Shown piece after piece: positions 1 through 11,580 of a DNA stretch of 64,000 bases. Origin of the DNA: Isoetes taiwanensis (taxonomy: Eukaryota; Streptophyta; Lycopodiopsida; Isoetales; Isoetaceae); contig JAJEKV010000011.1 in assembly GCA_021234155.1 (NCBI GenBank), positions 12,871,255 to 12,935,254 on the forward strand, read 5' to 3'. The stretch's first letter is position 1. Each line of letters begins with the position of its first letter. The notes under the pieces were generated by a model, which was given only the letters and a program-made list of their open reading frames with translations, made no database searches and was not told the DNA's origin. The position numbers and the translations under genes were made by a program.

Positions 1-279
1 TAAAGAGGGAACAAATTTTTTATTTTCTTATTTTTTTTTATATATATATATAGTACATTATAACGTTTGCATGACTACACAAAGCATCTTACTCTATCCA
101 CATGAATTGTGTATGTTACTGGCTGTTGAATCTTCCAATATCTTGCCCCCCAATGGTCCTTGTCAGATAAGACATGGTCTATTCCTATCTCCTTCCTGAA
201 AGATGGATATGCCATCTATCTCTTTCTGAGATATGAATTTTTTATAATGTTGAATGCCTTCTCATTCAATGTTAAGATC
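1..279. other. AT-rich flank, no gene seen
   Basis: AT-rich sequence with a short TA run near the left edge. I see no coding similarity. It is the left flank of the TIR element whose target duplication starts at 280. Confidence 0.5.
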
Positions 280-559
280 AGGCACACTGACCCCAATTTT
301 TGGTCCACAGTTGTTTTTTAGTTGTACGGAAGTGTTGTTTTATGCCAAAAACAACACCAAAATGGCCCCAAAAGTCCACGTGGCCTGTTTATCCGGATTT
401 GCACAAAGAGACAGTGGTTTTTTGGCAGAAATTTCCCAAGGTGGTCTTTTGGCAAAAAAATCCACGCGTAGAAAAAACTGCCATAGTTTTTGTGAACTTT
501 TGTCAATGTGTACTTTTTTTTCTTCACTGTTGTTTTTTGTTAAACCATGCATTGTTTAT

Positions 560-1075
560 CTTTAAGATAACATGGTACGTTTTAATTTTACTACACCTGA
601 AAAACTAAATTACAACACTAGAAATAAAGGTCTACAAAGAAAAGAACACGTAGCAAATAGAAAAATGATGTTTTCAAGTGTTCTTTATCTCAATATGGAC
701 ACGTCGTTTCAAGTGTTGTTTTTGCAAAATTAAAAAAAAACACGCATGGCCTTTTTTTAATTTACGAAACACTACATGTGTTATTGAAATCTAGCTATTG
801 TTTTTTTAGAATAAGGACATGTAAAAGGTAATATTTAACACGTAGAAAAAATGTGAGTTTGTAATGTGGTTGTTAAACTAATGATATATTGACACGTGGC
901 ATATTTTTTAAATAAAAAAACATTATTCTAGCTAATCAAATATGGACATGTAGCATACTTTTAAAATAAAAAAGCATTATTATTACACGTAGGAAAATCA
1001 AGGAATTTTTCTAATATGTATTCTAACAAATCAAATGTTGACACGTGGCATACATTTAAAAAAAAAAAACCAGAA
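560..1075. repeat. Left subterminal repeats of the TIR element
   Basis: Diverged copies of a roughly 60-bp AT-rich unit containing GACACGTGGCATA or GACATGTAGCATA followed by an A/T run, for example near 890, 945 and 1038, with looser copies near 645 and 700. Subterminal arrays of this type are where CACTA transposases bind in known elements. The function here is inferred from position only. Confidence 0.5.
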
Positions 1076-1301
1076 ACCACAATCTAAAAGCTAATATTTT
1101 ATGAATTTTGCATTGATCATTTTTATCGTAAAACAAGAAATCCTTTTTGGGAATCGAACCCAAACAAGTCCAAAAGGCATAATATACCATGTTATCTCCA
1201 TTCTCATTTATACATACTAATAGAATAGAATATGATTTTATCGTCCACGGAGACCAACTGGCCTATGGGACCCAAGTACAAAGAGAGAGCAGCAGGCGTA
1301 T

Positions 1302-1360
1302 TACTACCAGGATTAAAAAACCCCCGCCCCGAAGGGTTTTCGGGGAAAACCTTAGTAGCA
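1302..1360. other. Conserved hairpin A in the LINE 3' UTR
   Basis: An outer stem (TATTACTAC against GTAGCAATA, one mismatch) encloses a GC-rich core containing GGATTAAAAAACCCCC and GGGTTTTCGGGGAAAACC. The same core recurs at 12343-12423 with different outer stem bases that still pair. Probably an RNA or DNA structure of the LINE 3' region; role unknown. Confidence 0.5.
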
Positions 1361-2166
1361 ATAAGGATCTTGACATCTTTATGATTTATATACATAATCA
1401 CAAATGCAATTTGAGGTTAATGTCGGACGGGGGCATAACCGAGTCCGCGTATCCATTACCTCCCGGAGGTACGATCCCAACAAGCCCTCAGGCCGTTGCT
1501 TCGGTTAGCTCATGCAAGGCCTGATGGGGCACAACTAACCGAGCATCACCGAGCCCGGATATGCTCGTGACGGACGGGCACGGAGGGCGTGACTTTCATC
1601 CTCAATGGCTCGTTGGCGGCATTGACGGACTCTGTCCTCTCGCAGCGGCTCCGAATCCATCTCCCCTGTCTCAATGCGGAGGTGGTGTGCACTGTCGCGA
1701 ATGGAAGCAATCACCCCGGCGCTTTTTCATGGGTAGATGGGTGCCGCGTAGTGGTGTGGGCCCCTCGTGAGCATGGGATTAACCTTGTTGTCGATAATTT
1801 GCCACCTTGACATGTGACCGGGGCCTCTGCATCCCAAAGCTTGGCCATGAAGCAAGCATCCGCATCTTTGCTTCAAGGCGTACGCGTTCCTTCGGTGTAT
1901 GCACCGGTCCACATCGTGTGCACGCACATTCCATAGCGAGAACCACCGGGCTTGCTTGTCTTTCCAAAGCTTTGAGTCGCTGCGGGCCCATCGCCACTGC
2001 CAAAGCAAGGTTGGGCAGCCGGGCTTCATCCATAGCCACCACCTTACGGAAGTAAATAATGTGGCGTTCCAGTAGCGACCCTCTGTAATGAAAGGAAGCC
2101 CGTCTCACGGAGCAAGATCGATATGGGACCGTGGATTTCACTCCCGGTGCCCGGCCAAGAAGGCCT

Positions 2167-3459
2167 TCATACTGCTCTAGATCGTTCCAAGTGGTGAGGG
2201 ATATCACCGGCCCCACACTTCGCCCCATAGAGGAGGACCGGTTCAACCAAGGCCACGAACAAGTGTGCTGGTGACCCCATGCATCTGACTTCGCTTTGTG
2301 GACTTGTTTTGCATTGCATCTGGGGGCTTTCCGACTGCGGTGACCCGTAACACGATGGATGCATCCCAAAGGTGTGTGGTAGTAGAAAACTCAATGCCCA
2401 AATACTTATAAGATGAGCCACCTCCACTACCTGCCCCGGTAAGTGAATGAGGGAAGGCGTGGATGCCGGATGATGGGACCGGCCCGGCACCCTTGTCTTG
2501 GCCAAGTTAACTCTCATGTCGGTGAATTGGCGAGAAAGTGTCCAAAGCATCCGGTGGCGTTGCATGTCCTCGCGGGGTATATGCGGCGAGTCAACATCAT
2601 CGGCATATATGAGTTGCGGATTATGTGGTGCATCAACCGGCGCCTCTCCCGTGCTTTCTAGCCATTCTTCTAGCTGGTCAATGTACAAGCCGAAGAGCGT
2701 CGGGGATAGAGGGCAGCCCTGGCGCACCCCAATGCTACTAACAACGGGCTCCCCCGACAGTGTGAGACGACCGGAGCAAGCCTCGTATAGTCTGTATATA
2801 GCATTCTGCAAGTCGACGGGGTCCCTAGCTGTCTCAATCTATCCCACAACTTATCCCGAGGCATCAGATCAAAAGCCTTTGCGAAATCCACAAAGCAACA
2901 AGATGCAGGTTAAAAGGCCGATTCCGGCTATCCTCTATGAGTGTTCGCAGAGTGAAGATATGGTCAATAGTAGAATGCCTGGGCGAAGCTCCACTGCACT
3001 GCGTGAGAGCCCGCACTTCTCCATCCTCCGCCCAAAGTGTCAATCGGCCTCAAGAATCCGGCAAGCAACTTGGCAAAGACAGAACCCGACCATAATGGTA
3101 ATGCGATAGTTGGTCGGGTTTGTGGGGGTCCCCTGCTTTGTATATGGGCACAACTCTACTGGTAGTCCAATGCGGGGGGAAGCCTTCTTGCAATGCCCTG
3201 TTGAAGAGTGCTGTGAGAACCGGCACCATTGGGGGCCCGGCCCACTTGAGAAGCTCTCACCGCATACCATCCAAATCTGGCTTTGCCTTCGGATTGGCGG
3301 CGTTGCGGGCCCATTATGACATCCCCTTCCGGTAATGACCGCTAGGCACATCTGCGCGAGGTACTTGGTGCGGCTTCCCATTGGGTCATCACGTGCCGCA
3401 AGTATCTCACCCATTGTTCCCGGGTAATATTTCACGTGGGGTCGTGCGGGCTTACTCAA
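2167..3459 (-). pseudogene. LINE reverse transcriptase, broken
   Basis: Motifs in order on the minus strand: MDFAKAFDLMPRDKLWDRL (2891 downward; RT motif A), GVRQGCPLSPTLFGLYID (motif B) and QLIYADDVD (catalytic YADD), then EPVLLYGA in the region after the RT palm. The RT copies element RNA at the nicked target. A thumb or C-terminal stretch continues in another frame (2369-1779). At least two frame changes and several stops make it a pseudogene. Confidence 0.88.
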
Positions 3460-3722
3460 GACCTTTCTCCGAAGGCCCTAGGGTGGCGGTCTAGAAGACC
3501 AAACATCTGTCTTTGGTGCTCTGCAAGGTACCGGCTTTCTTGGTCTTGAGGAAGGAGCGGTATTGACGGATGGCTGGGCGGGCGAATGGTGGGAGTCCAA
3601 AGACTTGGCGGAGCCATCGTTTCAGCCTCAGACATTCGATCATCGAACCCGGTGATTGCGAGGGAAGGTGATTGCAGCCCACGTGGATCGTCGAGGCGGC
3701 CTCTCCCAAAGCATCCGGCCCC

Positions 3723-4709
3723 CTACCCTCGAAAGGAGCCGTTCACCGGGCCGTCTGGCTGTTGAAGTGTGGGGAGTTGCGGCCTCCGGCACTCATGCTC
3801 AAGCATCCTCGCATAGACCGTCGCCGCGATCATAGTCCGACGCCTTAACCGTGGTACATGGGGTATTGGGGCAATGGGTGCTTTCGGTTGGCACCAATCT
3901 ATCTGCAAGAACAGGGGCTGATGGTCGGAGTCTACTTCCTCGTCCCGGCCACCTGTCCCGACACTGAAACGAGTGATCAAGTGTAGGCATTGCTCGTCTG
4001 CTAGCACGTAATCCACCACACTGGTGCCGCCCCCCTGGTTCTCCTGTCTACAAGTGAAGCGGCTGGAGGACGGCCACTGTGCCAGCCCATTGCAAATGAC
4101 CAGGTCAAAGATACTGCCCAGCAACAGCAGCTGCCGGCCATACCGTGTAACCTGGCTGTCATCTGACGCCCTTGGCCAAACCATCTCTGCGGGGTCCATT
4201 TGCAACACATCCTCAGCTAGAGGTGCGAATTTTGGGATCTGCTCTGTCCCTGTGCGCGCATTGAAGTCTCCAAGCAACATGACCTTGCCCAATTGTCTGT
4301 ACTGCTGTATGTCATCATATAGATCGACATAGGGCTCCTGCCTGTCCACATCCAAGTGCGTGTGGTAAAAGTTGCTCTCAGCATGTGGGAAGTAGCAAGC
4401 CGCCACAAAGAGAGCCGCCATCGCCGTTCACGCACTTTTCACCCACATGTATCTGTTGTGCCTGTCTGCCTTGCACAGGGAGACCGATTGGGCCAAGGCT
4501 GTCTGGTAGTAACACGCAATTCCTCCGTGTCCTCGTTTCCCGGTGCACTCATTGAAGACGGAGTAGCGCTGGTATCCTGGCAAATCAGGTAGCCTGTGAC
4601 CAGCATGTTCCCATGTTTCCATGAGGAAGATAAGGTCCATGTCCATGGCGACGGAATTGAGACTGTCCCCCTTCTGCCATGGAAAGCCACGGCAATTCCA
4701 GGATACCAC
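3723..4709 (-). pseudogene. LINE endonuclease domain (EEP family), broken
   Basis: The first frame (4709-4428) starts MVSWNCRGFP and contains FLMETW, matching the N-terminal catalytic N and E of exonuclease-endonuclease-phosphatase domains. The second frame (4421-3723) has LLGDFNARTG and later DSDHQPLFL, the DFN and SDHxP signatures. In the family this domain nicks target DNA to prime reverse transcription. The two halves are in different frames, so the domain is recognisable but inactive as written. Confidence 0.85.
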
Positions 4710-4806
4710 GCTGAGGCACGATCCCTATTTAGTGGCATGCAGTCCGGTGGTAGTGGTGGTCCCAGGGGGAGCGGAAGATGTGGATGCCTGTGCCGCTGGG
4801 GCCCCC

Positions 4807-5456
4807 TCAGAGGGGACTCGAGGGGCCGGAGTGCCTGCATCCCTGTTTGGCTGCCTGAATTCCCGCATCCTTCCCCGGACCAGCCCCGCTGCCCCTCCAT
4901 GTCTGCAAGGGGTCCCTCGACTTTGGCCAGCTCACGCCTTCTGCCTCTTCTTTGTCTTTGGGGGTCAAGTCCCGGTCAACGTACAGAGCCGTCCCCTTCA
5001 ACTTCCGGCCCTGACGCAGGATGGCCACCCGCTCTGGCACGCTCTCAACTGTGAAGATGACCACCCGGGGCGTCCGGGGCCGATTCCATGACGACTTCGC
5101 CTTTCCAATGGTCACAGTCCGGGAACATCATCCGTCCAAGATCATTATCCGGAGTCCGGAAGTGAGATGTTCTCCCCGACTCCTCCGTCGGGCCTCGCAC
5201 TACTACATTGCGGCTCTGCCTCTGCTCCTCGAGTTCCCACGGGGCCGCACTGTGTTGGTTGAGGTGGGTGAGGCATAGGCTGTGGCCGGCGCCGGGGTGG
5301 TGGCGGCCCGGCGTGATCTGATGTGTCCGCAGCATGTGTTCCAGGTTGACGTCCTGTAGGTTGGTGGGTTCGCGGGGTTGGTATGTTCTTTGCTGTGGTT
5401 TCTGTTCTCCGGAGTCTGGAGCTCAGCTCTTGCAGGACGTTGTCATGTCTTGCCAT
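4807..5456 (-). pseudogene. LINE ORF1-like region (degenerate)
   Basis: Two overlapping reading frames. The upstream one (5456-5145) is Pro/Arg-rich low-complexity protein. The downstream one (5115-4807) contains VVIFTVESVPERVAILRQG and then KGTALYVDRDLTP, which look like the nucleic-acid-binding (RRM-like) part of LINE ORF1 proteins. It directly precedes the endonuclease in LINE order. Frames are disrupted, so no functional product is expected. Confidence 0.5.
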
Positions 5457-5698
5457 CTCCCGCGTGCAATGGCGGAGTTGCTCATGTGCCTCGGCATGGA
5501 GGCCCTTGCCTTGCTGGGCAACGGCCGCCCGAAGCTCCTGTAGCTCCCGATCTCGTGCTAAATCCTTACTTCGAAGAAGACTGCAATCTAAATTTTAACA
5601 TTAGATTAAAACATTCAATGGTTAAGGTTCAAAGCAATTGAATTAATGGTTAAGATTTAAAACAATGTAGCATAACTGAATGTGCTAATCGGCTTTGA

Positions 5699-5989
5699 TC
5701 AAACCTCTTGGTGTAGATGGTTCAAGCATGCAATGCTATATCCTGGGCTTCGGGAGAGGCAACACCCAATCCCCGGGCATAATGATCTAGAATGATCTTG
5801 TAAGACTTGGAAGACCATGGAAAACCACTTACTATGCGGGTAGCCTTTGAAGGCAACTCTGGATTTGATGTGCCTTCCTGGCCTGCTATATTCTGATACT
5901 TGCCAATAGACTGCATCTTTTAAGCTCTCTTCTTCAATAAATTTTGCAAATCTTGCCACAGAGATTGGATATACACGTTGCATCATCAA
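5699..5989 (-). other. Possible gene-derived fragment, unidentified
   Basis: Two overlapping minus-strand frames stay open for 60-96 codons. One reads FAKFIEEESLKDAVYWQVSE, the other contains NPELPSKATRIVSGFPWSSK. I recognise neither family. The piece lies between the LINE 5' end and the simple repeats inside the TIR element 283-6883, so it could be captured host sequence or chance. Low confidence. Confidence 0.2.
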
Positions 5990-6110
5990 CTATGGTCGAT
6001 TTGTCCTGCCTGGAAACGTGTCTTAAACCCAAAAAATTAGTTTACATTTAGATGCTACAATTTTTTTAGCTAAATCAAGAAGAAGGAAAACTCAGTTTTT
6101 GAAAACTCAG

Positions 6111-6178
6111 TTTCTCCCTCTCCCTCTCCCTCTCCCTCTCACACACACACGCGCACGCACGCACGCACGCACGCACAC
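6111..6178. repeat. Simple repeats: CTCTCC, CA and CGCA tracts
   Basis: Consecutive (TCTCCC)n, (AC)n and (GCAC)n microsatellite tracts. Confidence 0.95.
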
Positions 6179-6369
6179 AATCTTCATAATGCCTTTGCAT
6201 TCTAGTTTTCTATAAGCATGAGGGGTAGAGGGACAATAGATGAGATATTGCATTTTTACACATGGCATGTAATGACAACATATATGAATACTTTATGGGG
6301 TGTCATAGGGATGGAAGCAGTGCAATGATTGTATAATGATGCTTACAAAATTGGCTATAAAGAACCTTA

Positions 6370-6760
6370 AAATACCACCCCCCTTGAGAGAACCATACAT
6401 CCTTTAGAAAAAGCCTCCTTAAAAACTACACTTACTTATAAACCGCACCTCCTTAGAAACATCACCACCTCAAAAGAAAAAACCACAGTTCCTTTAACAA
6501 AAAACATACCTCCTTAAAAAACCACACGTCCTAAAAAACAAGACCACAAACTCCTTAAAAAAAACTACACTTATTTATAAACCACACCTCCAAAAACTAC
6601 ACCTCCTTAAAAACACCACTACCTCAAAAGAAAAAACCACAGTTCTTTTAACAAAAAACATACCTCCTTAAAAAACCACACGTCCTAAAAAAACAAAAAC
6701 CACAGCTCCTTGAAAAAATAACAGTGGACGTTCCTTGTCCACTTAAAAAACAACACCTTT
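6370..6760. repeat. Right subterminal repeats, about 140-bp higher-order unit
   Basis: Short units of the type ACCACACCTCCTTAAAAA are repeated. A larger block beginning TAAAAACTACACTTA near 6419 recurs from about 6555, including the shared ACCACAGTTC and CACACGTCCTAAAA pieces, so the array has been duplicated as a unit of about 140 bp. It abuts the right terminus at 6883. Confidence 0.7.
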
Positions 6761-6883
6761 AGTTAGTAAAACCACACCTCCACAGATCTACATGTAGGTT
6801 TTTTTGAAATCTCTGAATGAAGAACATGTGGACCTAAGAAAACTATAGTTTTCAACTGTGGACCAAAACGCGGGGTGAGTGTG

Positions 6884-7601
6884 AGGCAAGTGTATTGCAC
6901 ATCTTTCTCCTAATGTAACATGTATCATTGATATTCTTAGAAATTTTTACTCTGTATTTTACCATTTTCCCATGATACCGTTACACTGGATTCTCTTGTT
7001 CATGTTCATATTGGAGCATATATAGAACCCACCATACAGTTGCTCACATAAGACTAAAATTTCCAGGAGCTAACATGTAACTTAAACTCGGGACACGTTA
7101 TTATAGACCTTATGATTTTTACTAGATACAACCACGTGCTTCCAGTATAATATAATAGGTGCCATTTTAAGATATGACTATCGAATTGTGGAGACATGGA
7201 GTGACAGTATATATTCAGGAGGATATCATGTATGGATTCCATATGTTTATAGGAAGAATATTCTATAAAGTTCAATTTAATAGATGGAGATGAACATGTG
7301 TCGTCTTCATACAGCCCCATATGGTTTTACACCATGGAAATGCAAATTTCAAATGCTAGATACTGTATTTCACTGCAGACCTAATTAAAATGCAATTTAC
7401 TGCTATTTTTTGTATTTCTCGGGCTATATCTCTGCAAAATGCTTAGGGTTAGGTCAGCCTTACTTTTGGCTTCCGGTAATTGCCGCTAATATATCCTTTT
7501 GCCTAAATAGCTCAGTTCACAATTACTGGAAGGTACTCGGCTTGCTAATTATAGTTCCAAGATATCTAACTATCCCCAGGTTATTGCTTCATATCACGTA
7601 G
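6884..7601. other. Non-coding interval between TIR element and unidentified gene
   Basis: Contains the right AGG target duplication and ordinary AT-rich sequence. Short frames show no family similarity. Upstream exons of the following gene could lie here but I could not place any. Confidence 0.4.
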
Positions 7602-10600
7602 CTATGGGAAGATTCTGACCTTTGATGCTTGCTTGATGTGCCGATCCAGTCTTGATCTATATGGCAACAAAGAGAAAGATGTTCCTGTTGTACTAGTGCT
7701 GCCCAATATAAATCTAATTGGTTCTGTTATTGCTGAAGATACTCAAGATAAAATCGATGGCAAGACTGCCAACATGACGAATCAGGTTCTTGCAATCTCT
7801 AATATTTCATGGCTGCTTTTTTTCTTCACAAATTGCTCCTTCTACAGCATTTGATCCTTCTACAGAGTTTGGTTGTGCTTAATTCTATCTATTGGTCTTC
7901 TATTTTAGTTCGCTTCCTCTTTCTCTTTATAGCCCTAATTTCTTTTCACTCTCCCCTCATTTCTTGTGTCTGTCTCTTCTGATCTGCCTTCTGTACGCAT
8001 ATTTTTCCAGTTAGATTTGGCTAAAGTTTCCTAAATTCTTCCCTCTATGTAGCAATATATTTTTGAACTATAAACTTCTTTGTTTTTCTTTAGCTTGTTA
8101 GATACTCTGTGGCACTATGCCAAATTCACCAGGTTGAACTAGACTAATGTATTATTCCCTTTTTCCTGAATTTGCTACATCTTATAGCTGCATTATGTTA
8201 GCTGCTTCAGCTTTCCATAATCCTATAGATCTGCTTATGCTCTGCGTATGGTGGGTTTTTCTCCTTAACTAGTTCTAAGGTTTTTGCAGCTTTCTCTTTC
8301 TTAACTCTACTATGAATGTTAGCCAAACCCCACCTTAATGGTGTATGTACTGTCTCAGTTTAACTCTCTAAAGATAGACGTTTGAAGATAGATGGATTTA
8401 TTCTTACTGTGCTCCTAGCCTAGTTATACTTAGTGGAGAAGCTGATATTAGACCATAAGCATCTGAATCAATGTCTCAAGTGAATCAATAGGGGGCAGTA
8501 AATGCACTTATTCTGCAGTAAATGGTTATTTTGCAGATATTCCAGTTTCTCACATATCTGCCTTGCACAATTTTATGTTAACAGTCCATGTATAATGGTT
8601 ATTTACTGATCGTCTGCTGATCTATTTTTGTTGCATTAATTTCATAATTCATTTTGTTAACTACATGGCTTTATTATTATGATTATACATGTTTATTTTA
8701 TGGTGAAGGGCGTTAAGCCGGATGAGTTCATTGCTTACCTGTCTGTGGCTTATGCATTTACCCTTCTCAGGCTAACTTGCATTTGGTTCCACTGCAGGTA
8801 ACCGAACTTGTCCCTCCATGTGAAGTTCTCAACTTGGAGCTTGTGCAAAAGTATTTTTGCTCAAACATGACTTGCATACCAGTGTTAACATCAGAACAGT
8901 GTTAACATCAGAACAATTTATCTTCACTCGAATTTGATACATGGCTTTGGAAGCTAAGATTTTAGTATTTCTATGTCTTAAGCTGATGTTACATGTTCTA
9001 GAAAAAAATATTTAGGTTTTAGCTCTTTTCAGGCTATTATATCTTATGTTCAAATGCTGCTAGTCTGCACCACGTTTATCTTTCAGTTTGTATGAATTCA
9101 ATGGCTTTTTTACTGGTCTCTGTGCCATTTAAATTGCAGCCGACATAAATCTAAAGGCCTTTCCTCCCGTAATAACATTTTCAGCTTCTGGTTTGCATTT
9201 TCCTAGTTAACTTGCTTATAATTTCAACTTTGAGACAACCTTTTGTCTCCAAAGTGCTAATAACCTAACTTCTTGCCAAATTTTCTCTAGTATTTCATTT
9301 CTATAGTAACTAGGGAGTTAGCTCTTTGTATCTTAATTGTTTCTATCTTATTTCTTTATTGATTTAACTGCCCATGCCTTTTACTTTTTTGGCTTAAAAT
9401 CTCAAATCAAGGCCTGGATTGAATAGTCACCTGTATCTAATTCAGAACTGCAGTTAAAAGTCTTTTATGTCCAAATGGACTTAGAAGTCTTAAGGTCTGG
9501 TGTAAATCAGACTTAAAAAGGTTTTTTATTTTTTTTTTAATTTTTTTTTTATTATGAATAGTATGGAATGCATGTACACTGGATATAGGGGTTTAGCTGA
9601 CCTATTAGACTTGTGTAGGTTATGAAAAAGCAGCAAATACCACCATGAAAATTTTCTATAGCACTTTTGGCTTGCCTATAATTTTGCACATTGTCTCTAT
9701 ATGTATGAAACAAAGGCTATATTTTTAGGGGAAATGACATGTGGCCTATATACTGGTTGGTGTATAAAACAAGTAGCTTATGATGAAAGAGGTGAATATG
9801 ATTGGCTATAGGCCAAGACAATGGAAATGGAGTGAATAGAAGTTGATAATCTTAAAAAACTTGTGGTGTACTGGCCAAGTTGTGGTTTAATGCGCCCAAT
9901 AATCTCACTTTGCAGTTAATGGTTCCAAAGATATGGATACACTTGGTACTATATGGATACACTTTGTACTATATGTATTTGAACATTGTCTCTACATGCA
10001 TGAAACAGGGCTATACTTTTAGAGAAAATGACATGTGGCCTGTATACTGATCGGTGTATACGACATATGGCCTTTATGCCCATCTGTTGTAAGCTTCAAG
10101 CGGACTGTATAATGCTGCTTGAATATTAAGGCTTTTGTTGGATTGTTGGAAAAACCAAGATATTTATGTGGTATGGAGCACAATATGTGCACTGATTGAA
10201 AAAACCATTATATTAGTACTTTCCATTATTTTCACAGCATTCTGAACTATTTTTAAGATTATGTTCTTCTAGAGTCAATTATGAGCTCTTTTGAGGGTAA
10301 ATATGATGTATTAAACAAGTAAATGAATTAAATTGACAAAAGAAAATCGTTTTTCTATTATAGAACTTGGTAATTCTTTTGCTTTGATAAAGGTTAACCA
10401 TTTTTAAGGCTTAAGTCAAATTTACACCTGTTTTGGCTTAAGGCTGCATATTGGCCTGAAGTGGTCTTTGCAAAAGTCCATGGAAGGTAAAAGTCTGTTT
10501 GAACAGATTTTAAAAGTTTTTTTTTTTTTTTTTTGTTGAAGGACATCATACTTTATTTAATCAAAGAATCAAATACAAGTGTAAGTGCAAAGACAGGAGT

Positions 10601-10893
10601 ATAATCTCAGTATTCTATTCCTTGATGCCTATTTTAAATGCTGCAGTGCATGGCGTGCGGTGTAGTTCTTAATAAAAATTTTTGCCGCATGTTGGGTTTT
10701 TGTTGCTTTGCTTTCAAGTCAAGTCGAGAAAATTTTGATGAAGCCAAGTGTGAAACGAAATTCAGCCAGAGAATTTCTACTGTGCAAAAGGGCTGCCATG
10801 TTCCTGCTGGATGCCGAACTAAGTTCCTATGGGTACAACGTTACTATCGGGCCTTCAAGAATGCCTTTGTTTTATCATGTCGGTTCTCATTAA
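7602..10893 (+). CDS. Unidentified protein, three phase-compatible 3' exons (partial)
   Basis: Exons proposed by eye: 7602-7785, 8798-8850 and 10719-10893. Each is bounded by AG and GT and the phases join (the third completes an Asn codon split after 8850). The joined peptide runs from YGKILTFDACLMCRSSLDLY through DGKTANMTNQ, VTELVPPCEVLNLELVQN and VKRNSAREFLLCKRAAMF to a TAA after FYHVGSH. The composition is ordinary soluble protein; I do not recognise the family. The start lies upstream and is not found; it may have been displaced by the TIR element ending at 6883. The joins are inference, and the long second intron (about 1.9 kb) could hide exons. An expressed transcript would settle it. 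Confidence 0.4.
9690..10075 (+). repeat. Two diverged 85-90-bp direct repeats in an intron
   Basis: The block from CATTGTCTCTATATGTATGA to GGTGTATAAAAC at about 9690-9770 recurs at about 9983-10062 with substitutions such as ATATG to ACATG. Both sit in the proposed second intron of the unidentified gene. Confidence 0.6.
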
Positions 10894-11580
10894 TCCATGC
10901 AATTTTTTTCTCAGCAATGGATAGACTTTGATTCTTGGGGCATATGAGTAGAACAACCTTTGCTATGGTGGATTTTACCGTGAAATTGCCTAAAGTTCAA
11001 AAACCATCTTTCTTCTTCTGCTAATTCCAGTAAATGTATTTGTCGAAGAATAAGGCCAATGCATATTCTTGGGGTTTTTTTTTTTTTTCCCTGATGTTTC
11101 CTGTATCTTGCTATGATTGTAGCAGATGCTTTGGATTGCTCTCTGGAAGTTTTAGTTAGAGAAACGTATATTTAGTTGTTGCATTTGACTTGCAGGTAAT
11201 TTGGCAGTGTATAGATTAACACTTCTATAACTGCAGTTGCATTAGATAACTCATTCCTAACCACTTCAATCTACATGATTTGCATTTATTTAGGTACAAC
11301 TCCATCCTCATTGTTCATGTGCTAGCTTTCCATTTGCATTTGCAGATTTGCCTCTTGAACTTCATGTTACGTTCCTTATATTGCAATTACAATGTAATTG
11401 CGTGTAACAAGGCATATCAATGATCTAAAGAATTTAACAGAGCAAGTTGCTAAGTGAGTTGAATGTTGGGCCTTTGCACAATCATTGAGAAACAAGTAAG
11501 TGTGTTTTTTTTCAATTGAAGGACGTCATATTTTTCATCATCACATCATGAGTATATTCTACATCACTTTTTACATATCA
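10515..11580 (-). repeat. Two retroposon-like 3' ends (poly-A on minus strand)
   Basis: At about 10515-10560 and 11505-11545 a T-run is followed by GAAGGAC(A/G)TCATA. On the minus strand each reads TATGA(C/T)GTCCTTC then poly(A), as expected of retroposon tails from one family. No body was recognised beyond about 60 bp. Confidence 0.4.

Larger units (their letters stand above)
1213..5580 (-). mobile_element. Degenerate LINE (ORF1-like, endonuclease, RT), TATTC tail
   Basis: Read on the minus strand this is a non-LTR retrotransposon in the order ORF1-like region, apurinic-type endonuclease, reverse transcriptase, 3' UTR. The 3' end carries TTGGGTCCCATAGGCC (about 1260-1275) and finishes in ATTCTATTCTATT at 1213-1228. 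The same 3' motif and TATTC tail recur at 58296-58410 and 61334-61380, so this defines the family. Coding parts are broken by frameshifts and stops. I could not assign the clade; microsatellite rather than poly(A) tails are known from several LINE clades. It lies wholly inside the TIR element 283-6883 and is therefore younger than it. Confidence 0.8.
283..6883. mobile_element. CACTA-like TIR element, 6.6 kb, with nested LINE
   Basis: The ends are an inverted pair: 283-313 against the reverse complement of 6853-6883, 27 of 31 positions identical. Both begin CACACT(G/C)ACCCC and share GGTCCACAGTTG. Immediately outside both ends lies AGG (280-282 and 6884-6886), a 3-bp target duplication. CACTA/EnSpm elements have CAC-starting TIRs, 3-bp duplications and subterminal repeats. 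Here the left subterminal zone (560-1070) repeats a GACACGTGGCATA-like unit and the right zone (6370-6800) repeats CCTCCTTAAAAACCACA-like units. No CACTA transposase was recognised inside; most of the interior is a LINE in the minus orientation. I infer a non-autonomous CACTA-like element that received a LINE insertion. The CACAC start rather than CACTA/CACTG is unusual, so the superfamily is tentative, but the TIR plus duplication is directly visible. Confidence 0.65.

Noticed and set aside
254-608. Overlapping open frames on both strands near the left edge
   Set aside because: They lie in the TIR and subterminal zone of the 283-6883 element; composition is low-complexity and no frame has family similarity.
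1140-1200. tRNA-like B box (GGTTCGATTCC) on the minus strand
   Set aside because: No A box at the right spacing and no cloverleaf; too little to call a tRNA or SINE.
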